IMG/VR virus record: IMGVR_UViG_3300028800_000236
Location: 1-32,096 of that record
Strand: one strand, 5' to 3'
DNA: 32,096 bases
DNA from: a virus
Part shown: piece by piece, positions 15,445 through 22,450 of the stretch
Position numbering within the stretch: the stretch's first letter is position 1
Layout of the letters: every line of letters starts with the position of its first letter
Position numbers and translations under genes: made by a program
The notes under the pieces: generated by a model
Told to the model about the DNA's origin: nothing
Database searches by the model: none
The model's input: only the letters and a program-made list of their open reading frames with translations

Positions 15445-15451
15445 TAAATAT
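15445..15451 (-). promoter_or_regulatory. ATATTTA box upstream of sheath gene 1
   Basis: The sense strand reads GATGTATATTTAGAAAACAG just ahead of the AGGAG ribosome binding site, 21 bases before the ATG. A further AATAAATA lies at about 15477-15484 on the same strand and resembles the T4 late box TATAAATA. Confidence 0.4.
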
Positions 15452-15494
15452 ACATCACCAACGCGCAGTTGAGTTACTGTATATTTATTAGATT

Positions 15495-17240
15495 TCACTC
15501 GTCAAGCAATATGCTCACTCCTCCCAAAGACGCATCACCAATCGCTATGACGCTCTCACCGGTGAACTTATTCACGCTTCTCACCTTTACGTATCTTATC
15601 ACCTGTTGACCTTTTTCGTTAATTGATGAAACCTTTTGATAACGCGCAATAGGAACACCTCGCGGCACAGTCGACAACGCAGGATCCTGTGGACTTGGAT
15701 CGATTTCAGCCATGCCAGGATTTTTGTACAACAACGTGTTTCCGTCAAATCTATGATCCGGACGCTTGTTTGCATTTTTACTCATTGGCAACGTTGGATC
15801 ATCTGCACCCAAGAATGGATCGACTATATCTGTAGTACCTGACCCGTAAAGTGGTGCTTGACACGTTGCAACATAATAATCTGCAAACAAAAATGTTGTC
15901 GTTGATGTTGTGAACGTAAGCACAAGCCCAGTGTTTGTCGGAACTGCACCCGAAATTTTTGTGAGCAACATTATTCCTGACACTGGAACTAAAATTTGTT
16001 GTCCAAACGTCACACCACCATTTAACGAAATTTGTACTGCCACGTTTCCTGATGTTACGTATGCAGCAGACCCGATCAAATTTGACACTATTTTCACGCG
16101 TAAACGATAATTTCCATTTGGCGTTCCGGAAACAGAAATTAATCCTGTACCAGTCGCATGAGATGTGATTGATGAAACTACACCGCTATTGATTAATGAT
16201 TGGGTGAGATTTGACGTCGATATCTCAAACGACACTTGTGGCGCTGACACGTACCTTCGAACAGGTATTGGCTGTCCAGTTTCACGAGGTGCAAATGAAT
16301 ATCCTTTTATCGTGACAGTGAACTCGTACTTTATCACCCGTTCTTCGGCTGAAAAATCGTCAGCATTTTCCTTTGACGAGTACGAGTTATTATCAACGAC
16401 TGCGACGAACCAGTAGCCCGCAGGTGTGTCAATTCGCCACGCATTTCCCTGTGGAAGAAATGAACCCATCAACTGTCCCAATAACTGGTTCATGTGTGTC
16501 GTGTACTGTGCCCAAAACGTGACTTCGTACGTTGCAGTGAAAAACTGTGGCGACGGGAGAACAATTATCTCAAATATGTTGTTTGTCTTGTTTGACTTCA
16601 ACAATGCGCCGCTTGCGACGTCTGTGTCTGTCAAAAGCAAATCACTTACGCTTCTTGACGTCGCAGGTACAGAATTGCTTTCTTCAACCAACACTGGACT
16701 ATTATCGTCGCCAACGATTTCATCGTCTGAGCTCGTTCCCAATGTCTCTGACACGACGTCAACACCTGCGCTCGACGCAACATTTGACTGATGTTGTAAT
16801 CCCAGGCGATTTATGCTATTTTGATACGCCCTATCGCTCTTGTCAAGCCTGCGCTTCACGACGAGCTCACCGGTCTGTTGGTTAATTCCTCTCCCGTTGA
16901 TGTCAGTCGACATGTCCTGCACAACAGAAGTTCGCAACACGCTCATTATGGGAAGCTTTAGGCTGCCATTTCTGTCGCGCATTGAGCGAAGCTTTTTCAT
17001 CAACGCCCACTTTTCACCTGCTTGAAACACGACGCTCAACTTTTTTGCACCATCAACGTCGTCACCGGAAACTTGAAATCCAATCTCTTTGTTAAAGAGG
17101 TTGAATAACGCCTTGTCTACATCTTCAATTCCAACGGGTGAAATGAACAAGTCGCTCGGCGTTGCCGAATATCCCGTTGGCAACGGGGGTACAGAAAACA
17201 AACTCTTTTGGTAACAAGACGCTGTCTGACGAGTGGGCAT
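15495..17240 (-). CDS. gp15: Tail sheath stabiliser/tail completion protein, gp15-like, with large insertion
   Basis: 581 aa, about twice T4 gp15 (272 aa). Two blocks match the gp15 layout: residues ~55-110 (VFQAGEKWALMKKL, LPIMSVLRTSVV) and ~220-330 (IIVLPSPQFFTATYEVTFWA, then a WRIDTP strand and RVIKYEFTVTIKGYSFAP). In T4 a gp15 hexamer caps the sheath and tube and joins the head. An acidic Ser/Thr-rich linker separates the two blocks. After the core is a beta-rich module (YRLRVKIVSNLIGSAAY, VAVQISLNGGVTFGQQ, LVLTFTTSTTTFLFADYYV) resembling the Ig-like domains decorating some phage structural proteins. The C-terminus ends in basic then acidic strands. A TAGTTATT box precedes the start. It lies directly upstream of the sheath gene. 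Confidence 0.75.
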   Translation of the reverse strand: MPTRQTASCYQKSLFSVPPLPTGYSATPSDLFISPVGIEDVDKALFNLFNKEIGFQVSGDDVDGAKKLSVVFQAGEKWALMKKLRSMRDRNGSLKLPIMSVLRTSVVQDMSTDINGRGINQQTGELVVKRRLDKSDRAYQNSINRLGLQHQSNVASSAGVDVVSETLGTSSDDEIVGDDNSPVLVEESNSVPATSRSVSDLLLTDTDVASGALLKSNKTNNIFEIIVLPSPQFFTATYEVTFWAQYTTHMNQLLGQLMGSFLPQGNAWRIDTPAGYWFVAVVDNNSYSSKENADDFSAEERVIKYEFTVTIKGYSFAPRETGQPIPVRRYVSAPQVSFEISTSNLTQSLINSGVVSSITSHATGTGLISVSGTPNGNYRLRVKIVSNLIGSAAYVTSGNVAVQISLNGGVTFGQQILVPVSGIMLLTKISGAVPTNTGLVLTFTTSTTTFLFADYYVATCQAPLYGSGTTDIVDPFLGADDPTLPMSKNANKRPDHRFDGNTLLYKNPGMAEIDPSPQDPALSTVPRGVPIARYQKVSSINEKGQQVIRYVKVRSVNKFTGESVIAIGDASLGGVSILLDE

Positions 17241-17248
17241 AATTAAAT

Positions 17249-17260
17249 AATAACTATGTC
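17249..17260 (-). promoter_or_regulatory. GACATAGTTATT box upstream of the gp15-like gene
   Basis: The 12-mer GACATAGTTATT (sense strand) ends 8 bases before the ATG. The identical 12-mer precedes the papain-like peptidase at 20802-20813, and shorter TA(G/C)TTATT forms precede gp14 and gp13. It is a candidate late promoter. It overlaps the start of the divergent HNH gene. Confidence 0.45.
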
Positions 17261-17633
17261 AAACGTTGAACAACATTTACAAGAGAAAACTACATTTGAA
17301 AAAACAACGTCTGCACGTTCACCTGAGTGGCACAAGGTCGAACATGACTTTGTGTCAAAAAACAAGACGTGTGTGGCATGTGGAGGAACAGAAAAGCTAC
17401 AAGTTCACCACATGCATCCGTTCCACTTACATCCCGAGCTTGAACTTGACGAGAACAACTTGATCACGCTGTGCATGCAGCACGAAAAGGAGTGTCACTT
17501 GTTCATTGGCCACGGTGATAGCTGGCGCGCTTATAATCCAAACGTGTTAAAAGACGCCGCGATTGTACTTGCTGATCAGACAAAGCGAGATGAGATTATA
17601 ACAGAAGTAAAGAAGAACAAATTGCTCGTTTAG
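17256..17633 (+). CDS. Small HNH endonuclease
   Basis: 125 aa. R-S-P-E-W at 21-25 is followed by the HNH site: C39-x2-C42, H51-H52 with PFHLHPELELD, N67/N68-LITLC73, and C80-H81. This is the common compact HNH family in which a first Cys pair and a second Cys/His pair hold the zinc that frames the beta-beta-alpha-metal site. All expected residues are present. Proteins like this act as free-standing homing endonucleases or nickases. It lies divergently from the gp15-like gene, only 15 bases from its start, opposite to the structural strand, which suggests a mobile insertion. Its 3' end overlaps the possible frameshifted gene at 17630-17835. Confidence 0.88.
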   Translation: MSNVEQHLQEKTTFEKTTSARSPEWHKVEHDFVSKNKTCVACGGTEKLQVHHMHPFHLHPELELDENNLITLCMQHEKECHLFIGHGDSWRAYNPNVLKDAAIVLADQTKRDEIITEVKKNKLLV

Positions 17634-17835
17634 TACGGGTTCGTCAATCTATCGGCTTGTAACAAACGACGTCTAATACGTTTAACTCTACGCATTATCT
17701 GATCAAATTCAGTTGTCGATAAATCGTTATCATTTGTCCACAGCTCAACACATTAAGCATGTGTGTCTCAAGATCATTATAACGCCTATCCCAATCTCGT
17801 CGAAGTATTCTCAGTAAATGTTTTGGAACGTACAT
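17630..17835 (-). pseudogene. Possible frameshifted small gene
   Basis: Two adjacent leftward frames together read like one protein of about 68 residues. Frame 1 starts at the ATG at 17835 (MYVPKHLLRILRRDWDRRY...). Frame 2 ends at the TAA at 17630-17632 (...FDQIMRRVKRIRRRLLQADR). The switch must occur near 17750-17765, at the inverted repeat ACACAT-TAAGC-ATGTGT. A GGAGGT sits right against the ATG, with unusually short spacing, next to the upstream stop. It could be a single-base deletion, a sequencing error, or programmed frameshifting at the hairpin. No domain is recognised; the product would be very Arg-rich. Alternatively, the 46-codon first frame alone may be a real gene. Confidence 0.4.
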
Positions 17836-17841
17836 ACCTCC

Positions 17842-18105
17842 TCAACAATCTACCCAATCAGGTTTCTTTTCATTGTACACGCAACCACGATCTTCAACGC
17901 GTACAAGCGCTGACAGTGGGAAATAAAAATCCAATCTCTTCCCACATTTGACGCAGACGAGCTCACGCCAAATGGGATGACTTTCGTTGTACGCACCGAC
18001 GTAAGGCATGCACTTGAGCACGTGTTCAATGCCAGGCTTTCCCTTACACCACTTTTTGCGATCCTTTTTTGATCGATGTGGGATAGGTTTATCGTCGTCA
18101 ATCAT
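17842..18105 (-). CDS. Hypothetical protein with zinc-finger-like cysteines
   Basis: 87 aa from the ATG at 18105. The first third is very basic (HRSKKDRKKWCKGKPG), followed by CVKCGKRLDFYFP in the centre, which pairs with other Cys residues (C20, C32, and C-terminal C) to make a possible zinc ribbon. It starts 4 bases after the stop of the upstream gene. The combination suggests a small nucleic-acid-binding protein, but no family is recognised. Confidence 0.6.
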   Translation of the reverse strand: MIDDDKPIPHRSKKDRKKWCKGKPGIEHVLKCMPYVGAYNESHPIWRELVCVKCGKRLDFYFPLSALVRVEDRGCVYNEKKPDWVDC

Positions 18106-18109
18106 GTTT

Positions 18110-18352
18110 TCATTCGCTCACAATAGCAAGTTTTCCACCAGACTTAGGACACGCAAGCATCAAAATATCATATCCCTCATCATTTGGTATATCAATTGCC
18201 ACGCCTTGCGATGTAACACACAAAAACAATTCTTTGCCTGTTTCAGTTTCAGGTACATCAAGTTCAATACAATTTCCCATGCTTTTTAGCATGGGATTAT
18301 TTGCGAGTTTGAGATCGAGATTTGACTGAATTCGTAGTTTAATTTTTGCCAT
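18110..18352 (-). CDS. Hypothetical protein
   Basis: 80 aa (MAKIKLRIQSNLDLKL...), predicted mostly beta with a compact hydrophobic pattern (CIELDVPETETGKELFLCVT, YDILMLACPKSGGKLAIV). No motif identifies a role. It lies between gp14-like and gp15-like genes on the same strand, 35 bases after the gp14-like stop, so it is probably co-expressed with the neck genes and may be a virion or assembly protein. Confidence 0.65.
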   Translation of the reverse strand: MAKIKLRIQSNLDLKLANNPMLKSMGNCIELDVPETETGKELFLCVTSQGVAIDIPNDEGYDILMLACPKSGGKLAIVSE

Positions 18353-18387
18353 GTAAAAATACTAAGCTACGTTATAACTTTCGTACA

Positions 18388-19053
18388 CTAATCAGCGTAA
18401 AATGAACTACCCGTGTCTTCATCGTTACCTCTCGGCGAAACTTCGCGCGGGCCATTTTCGGGTAATTCAAGCACGCCATTTTCAATTAGTGCACGTTTGT
18501 CGCCTGTTTTACCTTGTGAATTCTCGGAGAAACCTCTCTCCTGAACAAAAGTCGTTTGCACGGCATCTTTATCAAGATATTTCTCATCAGTCGGCCCCTG
18601 AATGAGCGCCTGGAACTCAGTCTCACGAGCTTTCGTACCTGATATCTTTATTGAATTACGATATTCGGGCAACCCAAACGAATTTTTCAGTGCTATTTTG
18701 TCCGAAACAACGTAAAAGACGTCTGAGAACGAAAACATGTCGCCAATGTTACAATTTATTCCCCTGTCTAACAAGTCTCTGTACTGAATGAAAACTTCGA
18801 TAGTCCAGTGCGCGTCGACACCAAATTTACCAGTCGTTGTGGGTTGTTGATTTGACGTGTCGACGAGAGCCGCAATGCGGATTGGGTGATCGAAAATTTT
18901 AGCAGAACTCTCATTATAGATACCGTGCGTTTTTGTTTTGAGTTCGTTGATGGGATAATATATTATTTCTGTTCCCACAACATCACGTGTGACCTCTTTG
19001 GTAATATCTGAAAGAAAATTAATTTCTTTTTGCCCAACAAATAATCTTGACAT
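18388..19053 (-). CDS. gp14: Neck protein, T4 gp14-like
   Basis: 221 aa. The sequence has the pattern of gp14-type neck/head-completion proteins in T4-related phages: QKEINFLSDITKEVTRDVVG, IIYYPINELKTKTHGIYNES, then WTIEVFIQYRDLLDRG, IGDMFSFSDVFYVVSDK and FGLPEYRNSIKISGTKARE. The last ~60 residues are polar and probably extended. Gp14 and gp13 together close the head after packaging and receive the tail. Its position between gp13-like and gp15-like genes supports the call, although the direct sequence recognition is weaker than for gp13 or the sheath. A TAGTTATT box sits 4 bases before the start codon. Confidence 0.65.
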   Translation of the reverse strand: MSRLFVGQKEINFLSDITKEVTRDVVGTEIIYYPINELKTKTHGIYNESSAKIFDHPIRIAALVDTSNQQPTTTGKFGVDAHWTIEVFIQYRDLLDRGINCNIGDMFSFSDVFYVVSDKIALKNSFGLPEYRNSIKISGTKARETEFQALIQGPTDEKYLDKDAVQTTFVQERGFSENSQGKTGDKRALIENGVLELPENGPREVSPRGNDEDTGSSFYAD

Positions 19054-19057
19054 TTTT

Positions 19058-19065
19058 AATAACTA
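19058..19065 (-). promoter_or_regulatory. TAGTTATT box upstream of the gp14-like gene
   Basis: The sense strand reads TATAAAAACTAGTTATTAAAA immediately before the ATG (19053), with the box 4 bases away. It belongs to the recurring TA(G/C)TTATT set. Confidence 0.4.
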
Positions 19066-19104
19066 GTTTTTATACACTCACAAAACATTTATTAATATTA
19101 ATAT

Positions 19105-19947
19105 ATGAAAAAAACGTTACCTAAGAATTATAAATTTCTCGTCTACAAACACACATGTACGATAACGAATAAATCATATATCGGATACACATCAAAAACA
19201 ATGGAAAAACGTTGGGAAGAACATCTTACATGTGCTGCCACTGGTAAACGTTGGAAAATTTCAATTGCACTGTGTGAACATGGCATTGATGATTGGGAAC
19301 ACACTATTCTTGGACATTTCGAAACAAAAGAAGACGCCGCAAAATATGAAATAGAAATGATTGCAAAATATGACACTCATCGTAACGGTTACAATTCATC
19401 GCCAGGAGGATTTGGTGGTAGCACGTTTAAAGGTGGTAAACACACACCACAATCAATTGCACATTTCGTAGAAGCACAAAATCGACCTGAACAAAAATTG
19501 TTGCTTCACAATATACACGTAGGAATACCAAAATCACCTGAACATTGTGCCGCGATGCGCGAAGGTGCAAAACATCGTCCACCAATTTCAGAAGAAACAC
19601 GTCAAAATTTAAGCGATGCACAACTAATTGCGCAAAATCGTCCTGAAGTAAAACAAGCAAAAAGTGAAAGACAAAAAGAACTTTGTAAAAATCCTGAGTA
19701 TCAAGAAAAACGCGTTATGACTTTACAAATAACAAATAAAACGCCTGAAACAAAAGCAAAACGCAAAAAAGCATCAGATGGTGAAAATAACGGGATGTTT
19801 GGTAAAACTCATTCAGACGAAGCAAAACAAAAAATGTCAAAAATACGAATGCGTGTTACGCATTTACGTTGGTTTGCAACAAGACTTGCAAATGCGTTAC
19901 AATTAAAGAATTTCACAATAAACGTAAGAACAAATAAAGATTACTAA
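19105..19947 (+). CDS. GIY-YIG homing endonuclease with NUMOD3 repeats
   Basis: 280 aa. The GIY-YIG nuclease is residues ~9-105: LVYKHT and KSYIGYT (12-29) replace the GIY and YIG elements, R36 in KRWEEH is the conserved arginine, and the catalytic Glu lies in AAKYEIEMIAKYD, followed by GYNSSPGG. The C-terminal part is a chain of short DNA-binding NUMOD3-type repeats, for example KGGKHTPQSIAHFVEAQNRP and NNGMFGKTHSDEAKQKMS. This is the T4 Seg/I-TevI class of endonuclease. It stands on the strand opposite the structural genes, between the gp14-like gene and the papain-like peptidase, and is clearly more A-rich than its neighbours, both signs of a mobile gene. Confidence 0.92.
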   Translation: MKKTLPKNYKFLVYKHTCTITNKSYIGYTSKTMEKRWEEHLTCAATGKRWKISIALCEHGIDDWEHTILGHFETKEDAAKYEIEMIAKYDTHRNGYNSSPGGFGGSTFKGGKHTPQSIAHFVEAQNRPEQKLLLHNIHVGIPKSPEHCAAMREGAKHRPPISEETRQNLSDAQLIAQNRPEVKQAKSERQKELCKNPEYQEKRVMTLQITNKTPETKAKRKKASDGENNGMFGKTHSDEAKQKMSKIRMRVTHLRWFATRLANALQLKNFTINVRTNKDY

Positions 19948-19978
19948 TCACGTAGTGAATAAAAACGTCTTATAACTC

Positions 19979-19997
19979 AAGTGAATATTTTTCACTT
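19979..19997. terminator. Possible bidirectional hairpin between converging genes
   Basis: AAGTGAA-TATTT-TTCACTT is a perfect 7-bp inverted repeat with a 5-base loop at the junction of two converging genes; it overlaps the stop codon of the peptidase. There is no clear U-run, so the terminator function is tentative. Confidence 0.35.
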
Positions 19998-20798
19998 CGC
20001 GACAGTGATTGTCCAACAATCGCTCACCATGTCACTTGTCATGATTGAGTATGGGAGCCAGAAATAACCTCCCTCTTTCTTACACCAATCTTTGCCCCAT
20101 GAATTCCTCACAAGAAAAGCTTTCTTGATATCAGAATATCCCACGACGACCATGCAATGTCCTCCAACTTCCTCTTCGTTCTTCACGTTCGGAAATGGCA
20201 TCATGCACGTAGTCTCTGTCCAATCACCCTTTTCGAAGCTCTCGTACAACGTGATACCAAAGACAATACACGCATTCGCGTCTAAACACGCTTTCATGCT
20301 GTTCAACGACTTGTTGTCTATGCGATAGTACTGAATTGCGACGTGTTGTGACGCCTCATTGTAACAGGCGATCGGAGGTTTAATTTTGAACTTGTTCTCA
20401 ACGTACGGCCACTTCACCTCATCACACACACCTTGTTTTGCAACGGATTTGATGCCATCTCTAATTTGAGCACCATCGTCAGAATTAACTGTGTGTTCAA
20501 TTTCTCGCTCATTGTAGTATATGAACAATCGCGATGGAATGAAAACTTTTAACTTCTCCATTGCATAAACAAAAGCAAGAAGCGCTGAAATTCCATTTCC
20601 TGTACATGACCCAATTTGACCTTGGTCAAACACTTCGGTAAATTTAGATCGCAAGTCAACAGTCTTCGGTGCCGTTAACCCAAGCTTCACTCCGATGTTG
20701 CGAGCGAACATTGCAACGTGTTCTGGAAGCGTTGCAGATTGTATTAAATCTCGTGTATCATGTGTGTCTCGAATGCACCCGTACTTGTGATTGGCCAT
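19992..20798 (-). CDS. Papain-like (C1 family) cysteine peptidase
   Basis: 268 aa. The papain triad is intact: Q61 (oxyanion hole) and C65 in DQGQIGSCTGNG, H214 in VGGHCMVVVGYSD, and N232 in VRNSWGKDWCKKEGGYFWLPY-type context (RNSWG). The N-terminus GCIRDTHDTRD resembles that of bacterial and viral C1-like enzymes that have no long inhibitory propeptide. There is no signal peptide, so it would act in the cytoplasm or inside the virion. It lies between neck genes on the late strand with a GACATAGTTATT box 3 bases before its ATG. Its targets are unknown; head/tail maturation, host takeover and lysis are all possible. It is followed downstream (towards gp14) by the inserted GIY-YIG gene. Confidence 0.9.
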   Translation of the reverse strand: MANHKYGCIRDTHDTRDLIQSATLPEHVAMFARNIGVKLGLTAPKTVDLRSKFTEVFDQGQIGSCTGNGISALLAFVYAMEKLKVFIPSRLFIYYNEREIEHTVNSDDGAQIRDGIKSVAKQGVCDEVKWPYVENKFKIKPPIACYNEASQHVAIQYYRIDNKSLNSMKACLDANACIVFGITLYESFEKGDWTETTCMMPFPNVKNEEEVGGHCMVVVGYSDIKKAFLVRNSWGKDWCKKEGGYFWLPYSIMTSDMVSDCWTITVAK

Positions 20799-20801
20799 GT
20801 A

Positions 20802-20813
20802 AATAACTATGTC
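20802..20813 (-). promoter_or_regulatory. GACATAGTTATT box upstream of the C1 peptidase
   Basis: Identical 12-mer to 17249-17260, here ending 3 bases before the ATG at 20798. The spacing means that any transcript started here would be leaderless or nearly so. Confidence 0.45.
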
Positions 20814-20838
20814 ATCACAACGAGAGATTAAAATAAAA

Positions 20839-20866
20839 ACCCGCCGTGTTACAAAGCCCGACGGGT
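20839..20866 (-). terminator. Intrinsic terminator between the lipoprotein and C1 peptidase genes
   Basis: On the - strand, ACCCGTCG...CGGCGGGT forms an 8-bp GC-rich stem (one G-U pair) followed by TTTTTATTTT. It is the most classical terminator in the window. It separates the lipoprotein/metzincin genes from the peptidase gene, which then needs its own promoter. The 83 bases from 20867 to 20949 contain no leftward gene. Confidence 0.75.
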
Positions 20867-20949
20867 ATAAGCTATTTAAACACTCGCCAAAGTGTGCTTC
20901 TACGAGATTTCAGGTCCCGGCGAGAGGCATAGCGAGTTTACTATCTTAA

Positions 20950-21252
20950 TTATACTCCCGTATCTGCTTTACACCGTGCTACGTTTGTATCAAAGTGATC
21001 GTTGTACTCATCCCACGTGTCAACGCTGTCAATGAACTCCCACCTTATGTTCATATGATCAGACGCTTTGCACGAAGCCTCGCAATCATCGTCAGATGTT
21101 GCACCTATCGTTGAGTGAACGTTACTCGCACAACAACACACCTTCACGTTCTTTGCGGCGCTTGCGTCAAGTTGATCGTAGTTTACTGACGTGGCACTGC
21201 ACGCGATTAGAAGTGTTAGAACTGCGAACGCTGATGTGATTGTCTTTATCAT
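20950..21252 (-). CDS. Cys-rich lipoprotein
   Basis: 100 aa. The N-terminus MIKTITSAFAVLTLLIACSA is a textbook lipoprotein signal with lipobox L-I-A-C18, so the mature protein would be lipid-anchored in the host envelope. The body is small and acidic with six further cysteines (CCCASN, CEASC, ARC), likely held by disulfides in the periplasm. It follows the two metzincin genes on the same strand and shares their upstream AGTGTAAATTTT sequence. Phage lipoproteins of this size commonly act in superinfection exclusion or lysis. I cannot identify the family. Confidence 0.75.
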   Translation of the reverse strand: MIKTITSAFAVLTLLIACSATSVNYDQLDASAAKNVKVCCCASNVHSTIGATSDDDCEASCKASDHMNIRWEFIDSVDTWDEYNDHFDTNVARCKADTGV

Positions 21253-21290
21253 GTGTAAGATAGTAATTTGTGGGAGCTAAAATTTACACT

Positions 21291-21872
21291 TTAATCAGTC
21301 AAATCTGCTTCAGTCGGTGAATTTGCATTCGTGCTGCAGTACTTTGACATTACGTTCCATGGTTTGTTGATGTGCTTCTTTCCGAGAACGTGTCCAAACT
21401 CGTGCATCGACACCCTAAACAACACTTCGTCCCACCCGTCATTTTCTCCCCATGCACACGTTCGCAAGTTACCGGAGCGCATGTTCAAAATTTGAACATC
21501 GTACAGCTCGGCATCAGCAGTGACTTTGTCATTTTCAGTGCGAACTCCCAAGTCATCGTTCTTTGCGTCTGTTATTCCGACTGCATAACCTGCATCTAAA
21601 TTTTCAACAGTTATCCCAACGATTTTTGACTTGTTTGTGATCTTGTCGACAATGTGAATTGTAGAACACGTGTCTTCATCACATCCGTTTGCGTCAACAA
21701 TCATCAGATTGTACTTACCATTTGAGGCAATCGACCACTCACTCGCTGCGCGTTCAAGAATTGTTATTTCGTTTTCGGTAAATCCAATGGCCCTGAACGC
21801 GTGAGGCACAGTCGCTGATGCACAAGCGTTTGTGATTAGAAATCCAATCAACGGGAACACATTTTTATTCAT
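21291..21872 (-). CDS. Secreted metzincin metalloprotease, copy 1
   Basis: 193 aa from the ATG at 21872. Residues 1-18 form a Sec signal peptide (FPLIGFLITNACASA, probable cut after A-C-A). The catalytic signature is H157-E158-F-G-H161-V-L-G-x2-H167, the full HExxHxxGxxH of metzincins, followed by N-V-M175, the Met-turn at the expected distance. RAASEWSIASNGKYNL near the N-terminus matches the start of matrixin-type domains. It therefore looks like an active secreted zinc protease of minimal size. Four cysteines could form disulfides. It is paralogous to the next gene upstream (21907-22422), sharing the VPHAF start, the zinc site and the NSPTE C-terminus. Confidence 0.9.
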   Translation of the reverse strand: MNKNVFPLIGFLITNACASATVPHAFRAIGFTENEITILERAASEWSIASNGKYNLMIVDANGCDEDTCSTIHIVDKITNKSKIVGITVENLDAGYAVGITDAKNDDLGVRTENDKVTADAELYDVQILNMRSGNLRTCAWGENDGWDEVLFRVSMHEFGHVLGKKHINKPWNVMSKYCSTNANSPTEADLTD

Positions 21873-21880
21873 GATCTTAG

Positions 21881-21898
21881 TATAACACATTCTCAAAA
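21881..21898 (-). promoter_or_regulatory. 18-bp repeated upstream element, copy 1 (extended -10 like)
   Basis: The sense-strand 18-mer TTTTGAGAATGTGTTATA is identical to 22432-22449. Here it continues as TGTTATACT, an extended -10-like TGnTATAnT, starting 18 bases before the metzincin ATG. It is probably a promoter duplicated with the gene. Confidence 0.55.
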
Positions 21899-21906
21899 AA
21901 TTTACA

Positions 21907-22422
21907 CTAATCGCACTTTGTTGCAGCCAAGTCTTCATCAGTTAATTCAGTGGGCGAGTTCGATGATTCAACTGCTTGCATCACGTTTCCCTCAGCAATG
22001 TGTCCTGCTCCCAAAACATGTCCAAACTCGTGCAAAACAATTCGATGTAGATCTGGACCTGATTGAACGTTGATGACGAAACGATCAGCATCTGTGTGCT
22101 CTGAACATTGTTCCTTTACGGTGATCCCACCATACGCTTTGTAAGCAAAGCAATCACCAATGTTATAATCTGCGCCCGGTGAGCGATTGCTTTGATCAGG
22201 TGCTTCATTTCGCACTACGCTGCATGTGTCGTTGTCACAATTTTCAGTTATCATTAGTTGACATTTACCGTTTGATCTTGTCACCCACTCGTTTGCAGCG
22301 TCTTTCAACACTGCTATTTCATCGTCGTTGAAACCTTCGGGCAGAAATGCATGAGGAATTGTAGATTGAGCACACGCAATTGAGTTTATGGAAACGAGAA
22401 GTGCTATAGCGCGCTTGTTCAT
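21907..22422 (-). CDS. Secreted metzincin metalloprotease, copy 2
   Basis: 171 aa. Signal peptide MNKRAIALLVSINSIACAQS, cut probably after A-C-A. TIPHAFLPEGFNDDEIAVLK leads into AANEW and NGKCQLMI as in copy 1. The zinc site is H131-E132-F-G-H135-V-L-G-x2-H141 and the Met-turn is N-V-M148. The catalytic set is complete. The middle of the protein is rich in Cys and Asp (CDNDTC, GDCFAY), likely calcium- or disulfide-stabilised. It lies directly upstream of copy 1, with 34 bases between them, and is preceded by the same 18-bp element. Secretion to the periplasm implies envelope targets, during either lysis or exclusion of other phages. Confidence 0.9.
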   Translation of the reverse strand: MNKRAIALLVSINSIACAQSTIPHAFLPEGFNDDEIAVLKDAANEWVTRSNGKCQLMITENCDNDTCSVVRNEAPDQSNRSPGADYNIGDCFAYKAYGGITVKEQCSEHTDADRFVINVQSGPDLHRIVLHEFGHVLGAGHIAEGNVMQAVESSNSPTELTDEDLAATKCD

Positions 22423-22425
22423 GTG

Positions 22426-22433
22426 AACAACTA
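22426..22433 (-). promoter_or_regulatory. TAGTTGTT box upstream of metzincin copy 2
   Basis: A one-base variant of the TAGTTATT motif, 3 bases before the ATG at 22422, overlapping the end of the 18-bp element. Confidence 0.35.
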
Positions 22434-22449
22434 TAACACATTCTCAAAA
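22432..22449 (-). promoter_or_regulatory. 18-bp repeated upstream element, copy 2 (extended -10 like)
   Basis: Identical 18-mer to 21881-21898; it continues as TGTTATAGT. It lies between the stop of the upstream NUMOD endonuclease gene and the metzincin start, so the protease gene does not depend on read-through from the endonuclease. Confidence 0.55.
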
Positions 22450-22450
22450 G

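Noticed and set aside
20809-20949. A 46-codon rightward ORF covering the region between the C1 peptidase and the lipoprotein gene.
   Set aside because: It lies over the leftward terminator hairpin and promoter box, has no ribosome binding site, and its translation matches nothing I recognise; it is probably chance.
20867-20949. Possible tRNA or structured RNA (CTCGCC...GGCGAG pairing).
   Set aside because: No cloverleaf, anticodon arm or TTC-loop signature could be built on either strand; the pairing encloses a 31-base unstructured loop.
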